From Lachnospiraceae bacterium (GTDB taxonomy: Bacteria; Bacillota; Clostridia; Lachnospirales; Lachnospiraceae): 64,000 bases of DNA. The notes under the pieces are model-generated. The model was not told the DNA's origin, searched no databases, and saw only the letters and a list, made by a program, of their open reading frames with translations. Position numbers and translations under genes: made by a program. Below are positions 7,232 to 16,402 of the stretch, piece by piece; the stretch's first letter is position 1, and each line of letters begins with the position of its first letter. The stretch is from NCBI GenBank assembly GCA_015057005.1, contig SVFF01000001.1:248001-312000 (forward strand), read 5' to 3'.

Positions 7232-9457
7232 TTATCCAAAAATATACTCTTTTCCGCCTTCTAAGGTCAACTCTACCTGATTAGCACTGACACAGACTGC
7301 ATCCACAATCCTTTCCAGTAACTTTTCAGTCCGGGCATTCTTACGAAGGTATACCTTGCCATCATACTCAGGCTTTAAGGTAAGAGACACCACTTCATTT
7401 CCCTCCAATACCGCAGAAACCAGCAATCCTTTTTCCGCCCGGAAGGTACCGAAGGATACGGTCTCCTCCTCCCACTCTTCGGGAATGGCAGGGAACAGTT
7501 CCAGAATATTATCTTCACTCTGCAGCAGCATTTCCTGCAGAGCATCCGCTGCACACATGTTGGATTCTAAAGTAAACGGGCGGTAATGGAACTGGGAACT
7601 GCCCCGCCTCTTGTAGTCGCCATTTAAATGGAAGCCGTTCTGGGAACAAGTATTTCTCCAGAAGATATATAACTGCCATGCTGCACCGTTTCCGTTCTTC
7701 TGAATAGCGTAGAATTCGGCCATCCAGGTAAAGGCAAAGCCGATCCACATACCACTTCCGTACACTTCAAGGGCATGGATAGTGGCATCGATCACTTTTT
7801 GATCATTTTCCTTTTCATAATCCAGCAGACGGAGGGGATGGATCGCCATGGCATGGGAATGATGGCGGTGAGATTCTCTTAACTCCTCATCCGGGCTTAA
7901 CATCAATACGTTTCTTCCATTAACTGCAAGCTCAGGAAGATGGGCCAGCATATCGTTCCATTTCTCTTCTTCACCATTTCCCAATTCTACCGCAAGTTTG
8001 GCCAAGGTGGAAAACAAGTATCTCATCAGTGCCAGATCATAGTTGGAATTGGGCGTAAGAAAAGCCTCAATGCGATCATTATGAATCTCAGGGCTGGAGG
8101 AAATGGGCAGATAGTATTTGCCATCTTTTTCTTCCAACAGTCCCATCACGCACTCTGCTGTTTCTTTCATATATGGATAGGCCTTTTCTGCAAGAAAAGT
8201 CTTATCTCCGGTAAAACGATAATGACGCTCAAAAATCTGGGCTGTCCAAATCTGATTGGTGGGAGTAAGACAATACATAGCCCAGCCACCCAGGGCATCT
8301 CCCAGCGGTGACATAACGCCCGGCAGGCACATGCCGTCGGTTTTGTAGAAAGTCTTGGCAAATTTTCTTCCGGCATCGTTCAGATCCCACAGAAAATCAA
8401 TCACAGACTCACCCTCTTCCAGATGATTGGCCTTGGCATAGTGATAATAACTCATCTGCAGGTTCAGATCTCCATGATAATCCCCCTTCCATGGAGGAAG
8501 TGCGCCATTGTCTGCAGTCCAGACACCCTGCAGCGGCATGGGCCAACTGCCCTTTCTGGAGCAGGAAGCAAGCAGATAATTGGTGATATACCAATGTTTC
8601 TCGAAAAACTGATCCGGAAGTGTGATACTGCTCTTGCCCCAATAGCCTTCCCACCATTCTTCATGACTGGTGAACATCTCGTTGTAGCCAAGCTCCAGCG
8701 CATCTGCAATCCGCTGTAAGGAATCCTCAATCCAGTTCCCGCCATCGTTGGATGTAGACACCAGGTACGCAATTTCAGTATACTTGGGGTAAGATTTCTG
8801 CATCGCAAAAATACCATAAGCCAAGCCATGACCAATGGTCTGAATAAAATATTTCACATCCCCTTCAACTACCACCCGTGGAGCAGGATATACCAGTCCC
8901 TTTAAAGAAGCAGTATTCACCGAATTAACTTCCCCTATTTCCGGCGCATCAATACCCTCTACGCCAAAGTCCGGATTATCAATGTAATAGGAAAAATCCG
9001 CAGCCGGCTGATCAATATGGACCATTCCCACTCTTTTCGTGGCATGCAGATAACTTCTGATGTGGATCTTATTTCCAATGGTAATCTTAGCTTCCGCCTT
9101 AGCCAATGATAACTCTGACACCACATTATCATCACAGCCAAAATCAAAAATCAATTTCCCAGCGGGAAGCTTGGTGGGCAGCACATGGTTATAGATATCC
9201 GAAAACTGCTTTCTGATCTCTGCCTCGTTTCCCTCTTTCACCAGCTCTATCATCTTTTCATAAGTGAAATCCTCTTCATAGATTCTCGGATTGGGCGTCA
9301 GCTCCCAGATATCGGTACGGTCAAGACTGAAGCGAAAGCCTCTGGGATTTCCCCAGAGCAGGGCTCCGGAAATACCATTGCCCAGGGGGATCGCTTCGTC
9401 CCATTGGGTTACTGTTTTCTTTAAATGCAGGTCGAGTTCTTTTCCCGGTAGTTTCAT
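7232..9457 (-). CDS. GH95-like glycoside hydrolase (alpha-L-fucosidase type)
   Basis: A 741-residue enzyme resembling glycoside hydrolase family 95, which removes terminal alpha-L-fucose (some members act on alpha-L-galactose). The N-terminal domain has the family opening (WDEAIPLGNGISGALLWGN). The catalytic (alpha/alpha)6 part contains SSSPEIH and RHHSHAMAIHPL, matching the SPE and H-R-H-x-S-H regions of GH95. There is no signal peptide, so it acts in the cytoplasm on imported sugars. AAAGGA precedes the ATG. It stands alone between terminators, with no sugar transporter nearby. The family assignment is fairly firm; the exact substrate is not. Confidence 0.7.
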   Translation of the reverse strand: MKLPGKELDLHLKKTVTQWDEAIPLGNGISGALLWGNPRGFRFSLDRTDIWELTPNPRIYEEDFTYEKMIELVKEGNEAEIRKQFSDIYNHVLPTKLPAGKLIFDFGCDDNVVSELSLAKAEAKITIGNKIHIRSYLHATKRVGMVHIDQPAADFSYYIDNPDFGVEGIDAPEIGEVNSVNTASLKGLVYPAPRVVVEGDVKYFIQTIGHGLAYGIFAMQKSYPKYTEIAYLVSTSNDGGNWIEDSLQRIADALELGYNEMFTSHEEWWEGYWGKSSITLPDQFFEKHWYITNYLLASCSRKGSWPMPLQGVWTADNGALPPWKGDYHGDLNLQMSYYHYAKANHLEEGESVIDFLWDLNDAGRKFAKTFYKTDGMCLPGVMSPLGDALGGWAMYCLTPTNQIWTAQIFERHYRFTGDKTFLAEKAYPYMKETAECVMGLLEEKDGKYYLPISSSPEIHNDRIEAFLTPNSNYDLALMRYLFSTLAKLAVELGNGEEEKWNDMLAHLPELAVNGRNVLMLSPDEELRESHRHHSHAMAIHPLRLLDYEKENDQKVIDATIHALEVYGSGMWIGFAFTWMAEFYAIQKNGNGAAWQLYIFWRNTCSQNGFHLNGDYKRRGSSQFHYRPFTLESNMCAADALQEMLLQSEDNILELFPAIPEEWEEETVSFGTFRAEKGLLVSAVLEGNEVVSLTLKPEYDGKVYLRKNARTEKLLERIVDAVCVSANQVELTLEGGKEYIFG

Positions 9458-9542
9458 AATAATGTATCCTTTCCGTTCCTATTTTCATTCGCATTGTAGG
9501 GTGGAGCATTCTTGTTTCTCTGATACCTATATCATAGCACAA

Positions 9543-9653
9543 TCAACACAATCTGTCCTCTTCTTTCAAAAAGATCTCCACCACAGTATCCCGTTCATCC
9601 GGCAGCGGATAACAGTCAAATGCTTGGGGATCAAAGAAGAAAAATGCATCTAA
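9543..9653 (-). pseudogene. Possible remnant of a coding region
   Basis: The frame ending at the TGA at 9543-9545 reads FFFFDPQAFDCYPLPDERDT and then VVEIFLKEEDRLC. This has protein-like composition but no start codon or ribosome binding site, and it runs upstream into the end of the HAD gene in another frame. It may be the tail of a lost gene, or chance. Confidence 0.2.
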
Positions 9654-9658
9654 CTTTA

Positions 9659-10276
9659 TTACACTCCTTCTTCCATCAACATTGCACTCAAACTTTGTAC
9701 AAACACTTCAAAATCTCTACTATCATCATCAAACAAAATCGTCTTCATCCCCATCTTCGCCGGCACAAGCAGATTTGATGCCGTATTATCAACAAAAACA
9801 CATTCCGATGCCTCAACCTCCATGACCTCCAAAACATATTGAAAAATCTTACTGTCCTCTTTGCCCGAATGCAATCCGGCAGAAATGGCAACCACATCAA
9901 AATAATCCGCATAATGATTGTGCTTCAAGATGGTTTCTATCCTATCCACTTTATTATCAGTAACCATACCGATACGATAAGTACTTTTCAATGCCTTTAT
10001 ATAATTGAACATTTTTTCATCCAAGGCTGTATTTATAAAAGAATCAAGCAGGACTCGATAGGGAATTTCTTTTCCTACATCCTTACAAAAATTCTCCCAC
10101 ATGTTCTCATGAACAATCTCGCCCATCAGCAATCTCTTATTATACTTGTAATAGTTGGCCTTTATGATGTCCAGATCAATGTGAGTTCTTTGTGAAATAT
10201 AGTTCGTAATAGATGTGGAACCAGTCTTATCTATTGTTAACACACCATCAAAATCAAACAAAATACACTTAATCAT
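9659..10276 (-). CDS. HAD-family hydrolase
   Basis: A 205-residue haloacid dehalogenase-like phosphatase. Motif I FDFDGVLT carries the nucleophilic aspartate at residues 8-12, motif II is MVTDN near residue 105, the motif III lysine is in SGKEDSKIF, and motif IV is VFVDNTASN. The cap is helical, so it belongs to the beta-phosphoglucomutase/phosphatase-like subgroup. The substrate is unknown. It begins 18 bp after the metallophosphoesterase gene, so the two phosphatases are probably co-expressed. Confidence 0.8.
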   Translation of the reverse strand: MIKCILFDFDGVLTIDKTGSTSITNYISQRTHIDLDIIKANYYKYNKRLLMGEIVHENMWENFCKDVGKEIPYRVLLDSFINTALDEKMFNYIKALKSTYRIGMVTDNKVDRIETILKHNHYADYFDVVAISAGLHSGKEDSKIFQYVLEVMEVEASECVFVDNTASNLLVPAKMGMKTILFDDDSRDFEVFVQSLSAMLMEEGV

Positions 10277-10294
10277 TTTATACCACCTTTTGCA

Positions 10295-11206
10295 CTACAA
10301 TTCTGCCCATTCCTCATATGTTGCCTGCCATGTATCATGGGCAAAAGGTCTACGTTCATCGCCAATTCTCTGCGCAAATTCTTCTACATACTTTAAGAAA
10401 AAAAAGAGTTTTTCATGTCCTGTCATCCATTCTTTGAAGATCACTTCGCTCCAAATCGGTACTTTTTCATACTGTTCCGTAGCCTTTGCCTTTTCAATAA
10501 GAGAGTAAACATCATACTTTACTCGACGCTCCTCCACTGAAGCAATCCCATTTTCTACTGTCAATAATGTGTACGGCGCTCCAAACTCTGTACAATCCAA
10601 AGGCAAGCCGCAAGAACCAGGATTGATAAATAAATATTTCCCTACCTGCATATTCCATTGGATATGAGTATGCCCAAATATATAGATACCCTCCGAAAGG
10701 GTATTTAATATTGAACATAACTCCTTGTCCTGTAATAACTCATGCCGTATATCCCTCAGAAGCTCTTCATGTGTTATATGACGATCCTGATAACGCAGGG
10801 CAACTTGTGATGTAGAAAACTTCCCTGTTTCCACTTTCCTTATGAACATCTCCGAACTATGTGCCATATGAATATCCATATTCTCACATTGCAAATCTAA
10901 CCTCGCAGGCAACCCATTTAACCAGGTTCTCTGCTCTTCTGAAAGTACACGCCTACACCATCGTGAAATTTCAAATTGCGCATCTGTTCCGTCCGAAACG
11001 TTCAGATAACTTTCTTCATTGCCTCGAATAATGTGCACATTATCCATCGCCCTGATAGTTTCCACCACTTCTCTCGGCCAAGGAATACTGATACAATAGT
11101 CTCCCACAAATAAGAATTGTTGAGCCCCTTGGTGCAATGCATCTTCTATTACTAATTTCAGTGCAGGATAGTTACCATGTATATCTGATATTATTGCATA
11201 CTTCAT
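10295..11206 (-). CDS. Calcineurin-like metallophosphoesterase
   Basis: A 303-residue binuclear metal phosphoesterase. The metal-binding motifs are in order: SDIHGN (residues 8-13), GDY near residue 36, GNEES (in place of the usual GNHD) near residue 61, and GHTHIQW near residue 178. The YfcE/MJ0936-like core ends with FINPGSCGLPLD, followed by a C-terminal extension of about 90 residues rich in aromatic and charged residues. The substrate is probably a phosphodiester or phosphomonoester. AAGGAG precedes the ATG. It is first in a probable two-gene operon with the HAD gene. Confidence 0.8.
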   Translation of the reverse strand: MKYAIISDIHGNYPALKLVIEDALHQGAQQFLFVGDYCISIPWPREVVETIRAMDNVHIIRGNEESYLNVSDGTDAQFEISRWCRRVLSEEQRTWLNGLPARLDLQCENMDIHMAHSSEMFIRKVETGKFSTSQVALRYQDRHITHEELLRDIRHELLQDKELCSILNTLSEGIYIFGHTHIQWNMQVGKYLFINPGSCGLPLDCTEFGAPYTLLTVENGIASVEERRVKYDVYSLIEKAKATEQYEKVPIWSEVIFKEWMTGHEKLFFFLKYVEEFAQRIGDERRPFAHDTWQATYEEWAEL

Positions 11207-11264
11207 AACTTCTCCTTAATCCCTCCAGAAACATCTCAAACCAGTTCATTAAATGTTTTTTCAA

Positions 11265-11295
11265 ATAAAGGGAGCCACAAAAGGGCTCCCTTTAT
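11265..11295 (-). terminator. Terminator of the small antitoxin-like gene
   Basis: A 12-bp stem (ATAAAGGGAGCC / GGCTCCCTTTAT) with a 7-nt loop lies 40 bp after the small gene. The 3' side on the minus strand reads CCCTTTATTTG. Confidence 0.65.
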
Positions 11296-11334
11296 CTATT
11301 CATACTCCTTCAACCAGCACTTCAATGCACCTAC

Positions 11335-11484
11335 TTAAATCGCATCAAGTTCTGCCCACATTTCCTCTTCTGAAATCACTCTTCCATTTTCCATATCGTC
11401 TATGGCTTCATCCAGCATAGAAAACAAGGCATCCGCTGCATCATTGATGGTACATGCATTTTTTGTTATTTGAATTGTTTCCAT
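11335..11484 (-). CDS. Small acidic protein, RelB-antitoxin-like
   Basis: A 49-residue acidic protein not in the ORF track: METIQITKNACTINDAADAL, then a helix, then DDMENGRVISEEEMWAELDA. The ending resembles the C-termini of short RelB/Phd-type antitoxins (ENGRVISEEEMW). The ATG has AAGGG nine bases upstream, and a strong stem-loop follows. No RelE/ParE-like toxin is adjacent: the neighbours are a MerR regulator and a phosphoesterase. It is therefore an orphan antitoxin-like protein or a small regulator. The coding call is better supported than the function. Confidence 0.5.
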   Translation of the reverse strand: METIQITKNACTINDAADALFSMLDEAIDDMENGRVISEEEMWAELDAI

Positions 11485-11575
11485 ATCATCATCCCTTCAT
11501 ATCGGATTACCTCTCATAATTTATAGTATAACACAAGCAAACATATTCTACTACAATTTTATTACAGCAAAACAC

Positions 11576-12760
11576 TCAAAAAATAGGAATATCTTTTGCC
11601 AAGAAGGATTGATTTGACACCTTTTCAAACACCAGCAACTGCGGAAAGACATCCCTACTTCCGTCTGCATATCGACGCGGTATTTCTATAAACATAATTG
11701 TATGACCATTCATATATTCAATTGAGTAAGGATTTGCCACAATATGCGGCTCCGGAATTGTTGCTTCCAGATATAAAAATCCCTTTGTCCACCCCCGGAG
11801 AAACCAGTACGCCTCACCGGCTTCCGGAAAGTACAGTTCACTCCAAACAGATTTTTCCGCATCAGGACACTTGGGATGTCCATAAACAAATTGCTCTTTA
11901 CTTAGAACAATGTCCCTAATTTTCCATTTGCCAACGGCGGCTTCATCATTCTCAAATGACTGTTTTTCTATCGGTGTGTCTATACATTTCACCTTTTTGC
12001 ATACGGGTATTTTGAGTTCTACGGTGCCATCCCCATAATAGATTTCATAGAATGCCCCAATAATTTGGTAATCTATTTCATGTATTTGAGACAGCATAGC
12101 ATGATACCCATCGTCAATTTGCTCCTTCTTACAAACCAAAGTTGCCAGCTCGCCTGGAAAAACAAACGTCTTTTCCTCATATCCAAGGACATTGGCAAAC
12201 TTTCCTGTGATTTCCACGCAAGCGGCAAGATCAAGGTTGCTTTCACGATATTCGATTTCATAATTTACAATCACAGTACGCTCCCCAAGCAACTGCTCGG
12301 GCAGAGTTGCTTTCATTTGCTCAACAGTCGACTCCGCGTCTGCTTTGTTTGCATAAATCTTCCTATGAAAGGCGACACGGATGGTGTCACCGCTTCGAAT
12401 GGTTATATGAAACATAGTCCCCTCTCCTTCAGATAATGATTTCTTAATCTGATTCAATTTCTTCAGCTGTAATGAAATTTCTTTTGATTTTTCCGAAAGC
12501 TCTGTACATTTCTCTTCTACCAATGCAAGAATATCCTCATCTGTGCTTGCGTGCAGATGCTTTTTTATTTGTTCAAGCGAAAAGCCCAATTCCTTGAGCG
12601 AAATAATGCGATTGCAATCTGCAAGCCTTGCGGCAGAATAGTAGCGATATCCCGTAAAACGGTCAATCTCGTCCGGAACAAGCAGATCTTCACTGTCATA
12701 GTACCTCAGAGTTTTGACAGGTATGCGGCAAAGCCGTGATAATTCACCAATCTTGTACAT
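11576..12760 (-). CDS. MerR-family regulator with GyrI-like effector domain
   Basis: A 394-residue transcription factor. The N-terminal MerR helix-turn-helix (residues 1-70) has the signature IPVKTLRYYDSEDLL and FTGYRYYSA. A coiled-coil linker follows (SEKSKEISLQLKKLNQIKKS). The C-terminal half resembles the BmrR/GyrI ligand-binding fold found in multidrug-sensing MerR proteins. It probably binds hydrophobic or cationic ligands and untwists a promoter with an overlong spacer. Its own promoter has such a 19-bp spacer. The adjacent methyltransferase and ABC exporter genes are possible targets. Confidence 0.8.
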   Translation of the reverse strand: MYKIGELSRLCRIPVKTLRYYDSEDLLVPDEIDRFTGYRYYSAARLADCNRIISLKELGFSLEQIKKHLHASTDEDILALVEEKCTELSEKSKEISLQLKKLNQIKKSLSEGEGTMFHITIRSGDTIRVAFHRKIYANKADAESTVEQMKATLPEQLLGERTVIVNYEIEYRESNLDLAACVEITGKFANVLGYEEKTFVFPGELATLVCKKEQIDDGYHAMLSQIHEIDYQIIGAFYEIYYGDGTVELKIPVCKKVKCIDTPIEKQSFENDEAAVGKWKIRDIVLSKEQFVYGHPKCPDAEKSVWSELYFPEAGEAYWFLRGWTKGFLYLEATIPEPHIVANPYSIEYMNGHTIMFIEIPRRYADGSRDVFPQLLVFEKVSNQSFLAKDIPIF

Positions 12761-12822
12761 TTCGTAATACCTTTCTTAAGAATTTGCTCTGCGAAACAGC
12801 GCTATTTCGTTTTTACAGCTTA

Positions 12823-12853
12823 GTTATATCATTACAGTTAAGTGGAGAGTCAA
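12823..12853 (-). promoter_or_regulatory. MerR-type promoter with 19-bp spacer
   Basis: On the minus strand TTGACT and TATAAC are 19 bp apart instead of 17. This is the geometry activated by MerR-family proteins. The region between carries an imperfect dyad (CTTAGTTAT / ATTACAGTTAAG on the plus strand). It fits autoregulation by the MerR gene just downstream. Confidence 0.6.
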
Positions 12854-12871
12854 GAAGGAAAATCAATTCCT

Positions 12872-13627
12872 CTATTTCTTAATTGCTACCGCAGTAAATT
12901 CCCCCGGCACATCCGGCTTGGTCCATGAAGGATGTTCATCAAACCTCTCCAAAACAAAACCTGCCACAATTATACCATTCACAATCTCGCTGATCGTGTA
13001 TTTCCTATAGCTGCATTTGGGCATCTGCTTTCTGATTTCCTCCGGATAGAAACGTGCATGTGCCATTTCTCCTTCAAAAATATCTTCTGAAAAATAGTTC
13101 ATGGACGGATGTCCAAAATCCAACAGATCAGATATTTTAGTAAAGGGATGAAAATCACTGCAGATCATCTTCCCATTTGGCTTCAGCAAAGCATACATGA
13201 TATCCATAAACTGCTTGATATCATGAAAGTAATGCAGTATACCACCTTCCATAAATACAACATCAAAAGATTGTTCATATTTTTCCAAATCAATTTCCAG
13301 AACATCACCCACAAAAAAATCAATGTTGACATTTGCATGCTCTGCAACTTCAAGTGCATATCGTTTATTATCTTCCGATATGTCAAAGATTGTAACATCA
13401 GCTCCCAGGACTGCCAGTGGAATGGCCTTTTTGCCGCAGGAACCACATATGTTGGCCACTCGGATTCCTGTATATGTATCAAAATACGTTGCATACCTTT
13501 TTAACATGCCTATCGGATCCGCCAATGCTTTCCTCGCTCTATCTTCCGGCCTACCGGACTCTCTCACCCAAAATTCATAGGCGTTAAACTCCCACGCTTT
13601 TTTATTTTGTAAACTGTACTCTTGCAT
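12872..13627 (-). CDS. Class I SAM-dependent methyltransferase
   Basis: A 251-residue Rossmann-fold methyltransferase. Motif I is VANICGSCGKKAIPLAVLGA (residues 60-80), followed by VTIFDISEDN and then the motif IV region FDVVFMEGGILHYF. There is no clue to the substrate, which could be a small molecule, quinone or antibiotic. The start is taken at the ATG of MQEYSLQ, seven bases after GGGAGAG. The track start six bases upstream is a TTG. It follows the ABC exporter genes on the same strand with a 120-bp gap. Confidence 0.75.
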   Translation of the reverse strand: MQEYSLQNKKAWEFNAYEFWVRESGRPEDRARKALADPIGMLKRYATYFDTYTGIRVANICGSCGKKAIPLAVLGADVTIFDISEDNKRYALEVAEHANVNIDFFVGDVLEIDLEKYEQSFDVVFMEGGILHYFHDIKQFMDIMYALLKPNGKMICSDFHPFTKISDLLDFGHPSMNYFSEDIFEGEMAHARFYPEEIRKQMPKCSYRKYTISEIVNGIIVAGFVLERFDEHPSWTKPDVPGEFTAVAIKK

Positions 13628-13747
13628 ATTCAATCTCTCCCTCTGTTAACTTTCTCTGCTTGCTTCCTTCATACGCGTCCATTGTTTACATTTTCCGTTC
13701 TCATTCCTTGTTCACATTTTCTGTCGACTTTTGCGATTCTCAATCGA

Positions 13748-14539
13748 TTATGATCCACTTGATTTATATCGCCTCACGCCAAACCGCCAAAACAACCAGC
13801 ATGGTATCAGGAAGAGTATCGCAACCAACGGCAGGAAAATATAGAACACCGACTCTGTTCTCCCTAATAAATATTGTAACGGGTAGTATTGCACTAACGT
13901 GTACGGAATGATAACAGTGGCAAATTGCAGCATCCTTTTGCCATACACATCAATGGGATATTTACCATACTCTCGACCTCCGTCCGTAAGTACATTCATA
14001 AACTCCAGCCCTTCCAGCGTAAAAAAACAAAGCGTCGCATAGATCATAAATAGTCCCGAAAAGAGGGCACAACCACCCAACAACATAAATACGACCGCAA
14101 GAATTCTGGCAAATGTCCACTCCACCTGGCTTGTCAGTATACCATAAACAAATATCATCAGCGCTTGTATCATTCTTCCAACTCGGGTAATCTCAAATCT
14201 GCTGCCCAACACCTGCAGGATCTCATTTCGCGGTCTCACCAGGATCCGATCAAATTCGCCCCGTCTAACAATACCGTCGAACAAATCAAATCCCCGTCCA
14301 AACATTTCCGCCAACGAAAACTGCAGCAATACAATGGCAAAGCACAATAACACTTCACTATAAGTATACCCCTTCACACTGTCAAATCTTTGGAACATAA
14401 AGTATATTCCAAAAAAAGCACTGAACGATACCAATAGCTGTCCCATGATCATCAATAGCATTGAAGTTTTATATTGCATAGTGCTGCGCACAATGACAGA
14501 AACATAATGTATGTATAGACGCAAATTACTACATTTCAT
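13748..14539 (-). CDS. ABC-2 type exporter permease (second subunit)
   Basis: An integral membrane protein with about six helices, of the ABC-2 permease type paired with COG4586-like ATPases. Features include the N-terminal basic stretch, a GRGFDLFDGIVRRGEFDRIL loop and a C-terminal LFWRFGVRRYKSSGS. It would form a heterodimeric channel with the permease encoded 7 bp upstream. The start is taken at the ATG after GGGAGGT (MKCSNLRLY), not at the track start, which overlaps the upstream gene by 35 bp. The transported substrate is unknown. Confidence 0.75.
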   Translation of the reverse strand: MKCSNLRLYIHYVSVIVRSTMQYKTSMLLMIMGQLLVSFSAFFGIYFMFQRFDSVKGYTYSEVLLCFAIVLLQFSLAEMFGRGFDLFDGIVRRGEFDRILVRPRNEILQVLGSRFEITRVGRMIQALMIFVYGILTSQVEWTFARILAVVFMLLGGCALFSGLFMIYATLCFFTLEGLEFMNVLTDGGREYGKYPIDVYGKRMLQFATVIIPYTLVQYYPLQYLLGRTESVFYIFLPLVAILFLIPCWLFWRFGVRRYKSSGS

Positions 14540-14546
14540 AACACTG

Positions 14547-15350
14547 CTAACCTCCCTGTACGACAATCTTCTTCTCAGCAAACGCTAATAGAACTTTTCC
14601 AATGATCACCAACACTACCAGCCATACCGCTTGCAAAAGGATCCCTTTTATCATTTCTTCGCCGCTCATACTACCGCTGTAAACTCGAAGCGGCACATTC
14701 TGCATAGAAGCAAAAGGAAGAAGTTCCAACACAGTTCTGATTTTATCAGGGAAAAACGGTAATGGAATGATAGCACCGGCAAGAAATTCCACCACAGAGC
14801 TAATCAGTATCCGCAATCCATTGGGAGAAATGGTAAAAAAAGTCAAGCCATATATCATCATAAAAAATGCGACAGTTACTCCAAATCCTAAAAACATTGC
14901 TACAAGAAACAGCCCCAAATGTCCCATACTTGCCGGTTTCCCAATTCCAAAAGGGGCCGGTAAAAATGCGGCAAACAAGAGGACCGGAAAGCATCTGAGC
15001 AGTGCTCTTGCCAATCGGTTTGCCATACTGCGGGAAAACCACATATTATAAATACTAACAGGACGGCACATTTCATATGCAACATTGCCATTCATGATAT
15101 TTTCAAAAATTTCATTTTCTACCATCCATGCTGCGAACAGCGCCAAAAAGGCCTGTTGCAACCATATATATGTGGATGTGGCCTGGAAGCTCATAGGAAA
15201 TGCCTCTGCATCAGTCTCATAAAACGCTCTGTACACCAGAATGTTCATTCCACCCCAGAAAAACTGCGTCACAATTCCAGCTGCAGCGGCCACCCGATAT
15301 TGCAGCCCCATTGAGAACCGCAGCCGGAAAAAAGCCCAATATTTCTTCAT
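14547..15350 (-). CDS. ABC-2 type exporter permease (first subunit)
   Basis: A 267-residue, six-helix permease of the ABC-2 superfamily, homologous in layout to the next gene. It shows the conserved loop YEMCRPVSIYNMWFSRSMAN after the second or third helix and PLPFFPDKIRTVLELLPFAS before the last helices, both typical of COG4587/COG3694-type permeases. It lies between the ATPase gene (10 bp upstream) and the second permease. The complex probably exports a lipid-like, antibiotic or peptide compound, which remains an inference. Confidence 0.75.
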   Translation of the reverse strand: MKKYWAFFRLRFSMGLQYRVAAAAGIVTQFFWGGMNILVYRAFYETDAEAFPMSFQATSTYIWLQQAFLALFAAWMVENEIFENIMNGNVAYEMCRPVSIYNMWFSRSMANRLARALLRCFPVLLFAAFLPAPFGIGKPASMGHLGLFLVAMFLGFGVTVAFFMMIYGLTFFTISPNGLRILISSVVEFLAGAIIPLPFFPDKIRTVLELLPFASMQNVPLRVYSGSMSGEEMIKGILLQAVWLVVLVIIGKVLLAFAEKKIVVQGG

Positions 15351-15360
15351 ATCGCACCTC

Positions 15361-16149
15361 CTATATGTCGTAAGTACGATACAGCTGAGCTATCGTTTCA
15401 TCAATATTGGCGTTCCCCTGCTTAATATCCTCTAAAGTTCCATCCATGAGGATCTGACCTTTACCAATCAAAATGATACGCTTGGTCAAAGCCTCAATAT
15501 CCTGCATGTCATGTGTGGTCAGGATCACCGTGGTCCCATGGACTTCATTTTGTTTTTTGATAAACTCACGCACTGCCAGCTTTGAAACAGCATCAAGTCC
15601 AATCGTAGGTTCATCCAAAAACAAGATTCTGGGACTATGCAGCAAGGACGCAGCAATTTCGCACCGCATACGCTGCCCCAACGACAATTGTCTGGCAGGA
15701 GTACGCAGTAATTCCCCTAAATTTAGTAATCCTGTTAATTCATCGAGATTGGTACGATATGTACTCTCAGAAATAGAATAAATATCCTTCAACAATTCAA
15801 AGGAATCTATGACCGGAACATCCCACCACAGTTGTGTACGCTGGCCAAATACAACACCTATCTGTCCTACGTGCTGAATTCTGTTTTTCCACGGCACTCT
15901 GCCGTCCACAAGACACTTGCCACTGTCTGGTGTCAATATTCCGCTTAGAATTTTGATCGTGGAGCTCTTCCCCGCTCCATTGGGGCCGATGTAACCCACC
16001 ATCTCTCCATCTTGAATGGTAAAACTTACATCGTTCAAAGCACGAATCTCTTCATACTCACGGTGAAATAAAGCTTTGCAGGCTTCACCGAATCCTGCGT
16101 TTCGTTTTGCAACTTTGTACGACTTGCATACATGTTCCATCGTAATCAT
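15361..16149 (-). CDS. ABC-2 exporter ATP-binding protein
   Basis: A nucleotide-binding subunit. Walker A is GYIGPNGAGKSSTIK (near residue 55), followed by the Q-loop region VVFGQRTQLWWDVP, the signature LSLGQRMRCEIA, Walker B ILFLDEPTIGLD and the switch histidine in TTHDMQD. The FGQRTQLWWD motif is characteristic of the COG4586 group that works with two ABC-2 permeases. The start is taken at the ATG nine bases after GGAGG (MITMEHVCK). The track start, 16 codons earlier, has no binding site. First gene of the exporter operon. Confidence 0.85.
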   Translation of the reverse strand: MITMEHVCKSYKVAKRNAGFGEACKALFHREYEEIRALNDVSFTIQDGEMVGYIGPNGAGKSSTIKILSGILTPDSGKCLVDGRVPWKNRIQHVGQIGVVFGQRTQLWWDVPVIDSFELLKDIYSISESTYRTNLDELTGLLNLGELLRTPARQLSLGQRMRCEIAASLLHSPRILFLDEPTIGLDAVSKLAVREFIKKQNEVHGTTVILTTHDMQDIEALTKRIILIGKGQILMDGTLEDIKQGNANIDETIAQLYRTYDI

Positions 16150-16238
16150 TGTTACTTCCTCCTGGTAGTTATACTTTGCGATGCCAAAAGACACCATATC
16201 TTGCCAAGTCGGTCTGGTCTTGCTGGATTTTGCCAGTC

Positions 16239-16255
16239 AAATACCGACGGTATTT
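16239..16255. promoter_or_regulatory. Perfect 17-bp palindrome (operator candidate)
   Basis: AAATACCG-A-CGGTATTT is perfectly symmetrical. It abuts and overlaps the downstream edge of the -10 box of the exporter promoter, a repressor-operator position. Confidence 0.6.
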
Positions 16256-16281
16256 ATAAAAAAACAGTACAACGATTGCAA
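16253..16281 (-). promoter_or_regulatory. Promoter of the ABC exporter operon
   Basis: TTGCAA and TATAAA on the minus strand are 17 bp apart, about 100 bp before the ATPase start. No other feature was found between here and 16400. Confidence 0.5.
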
Positions 16282-16402
16282 CTCTTATCGAAATACTGTC
16301 TTTCTATACTCAATTTTCATACCGTATAAAATACATTTATATATTCAGTTGGAAAGCCATAATAACACAGGATTATAGAAAATGCAACTTATACTTTATA
16401 CA

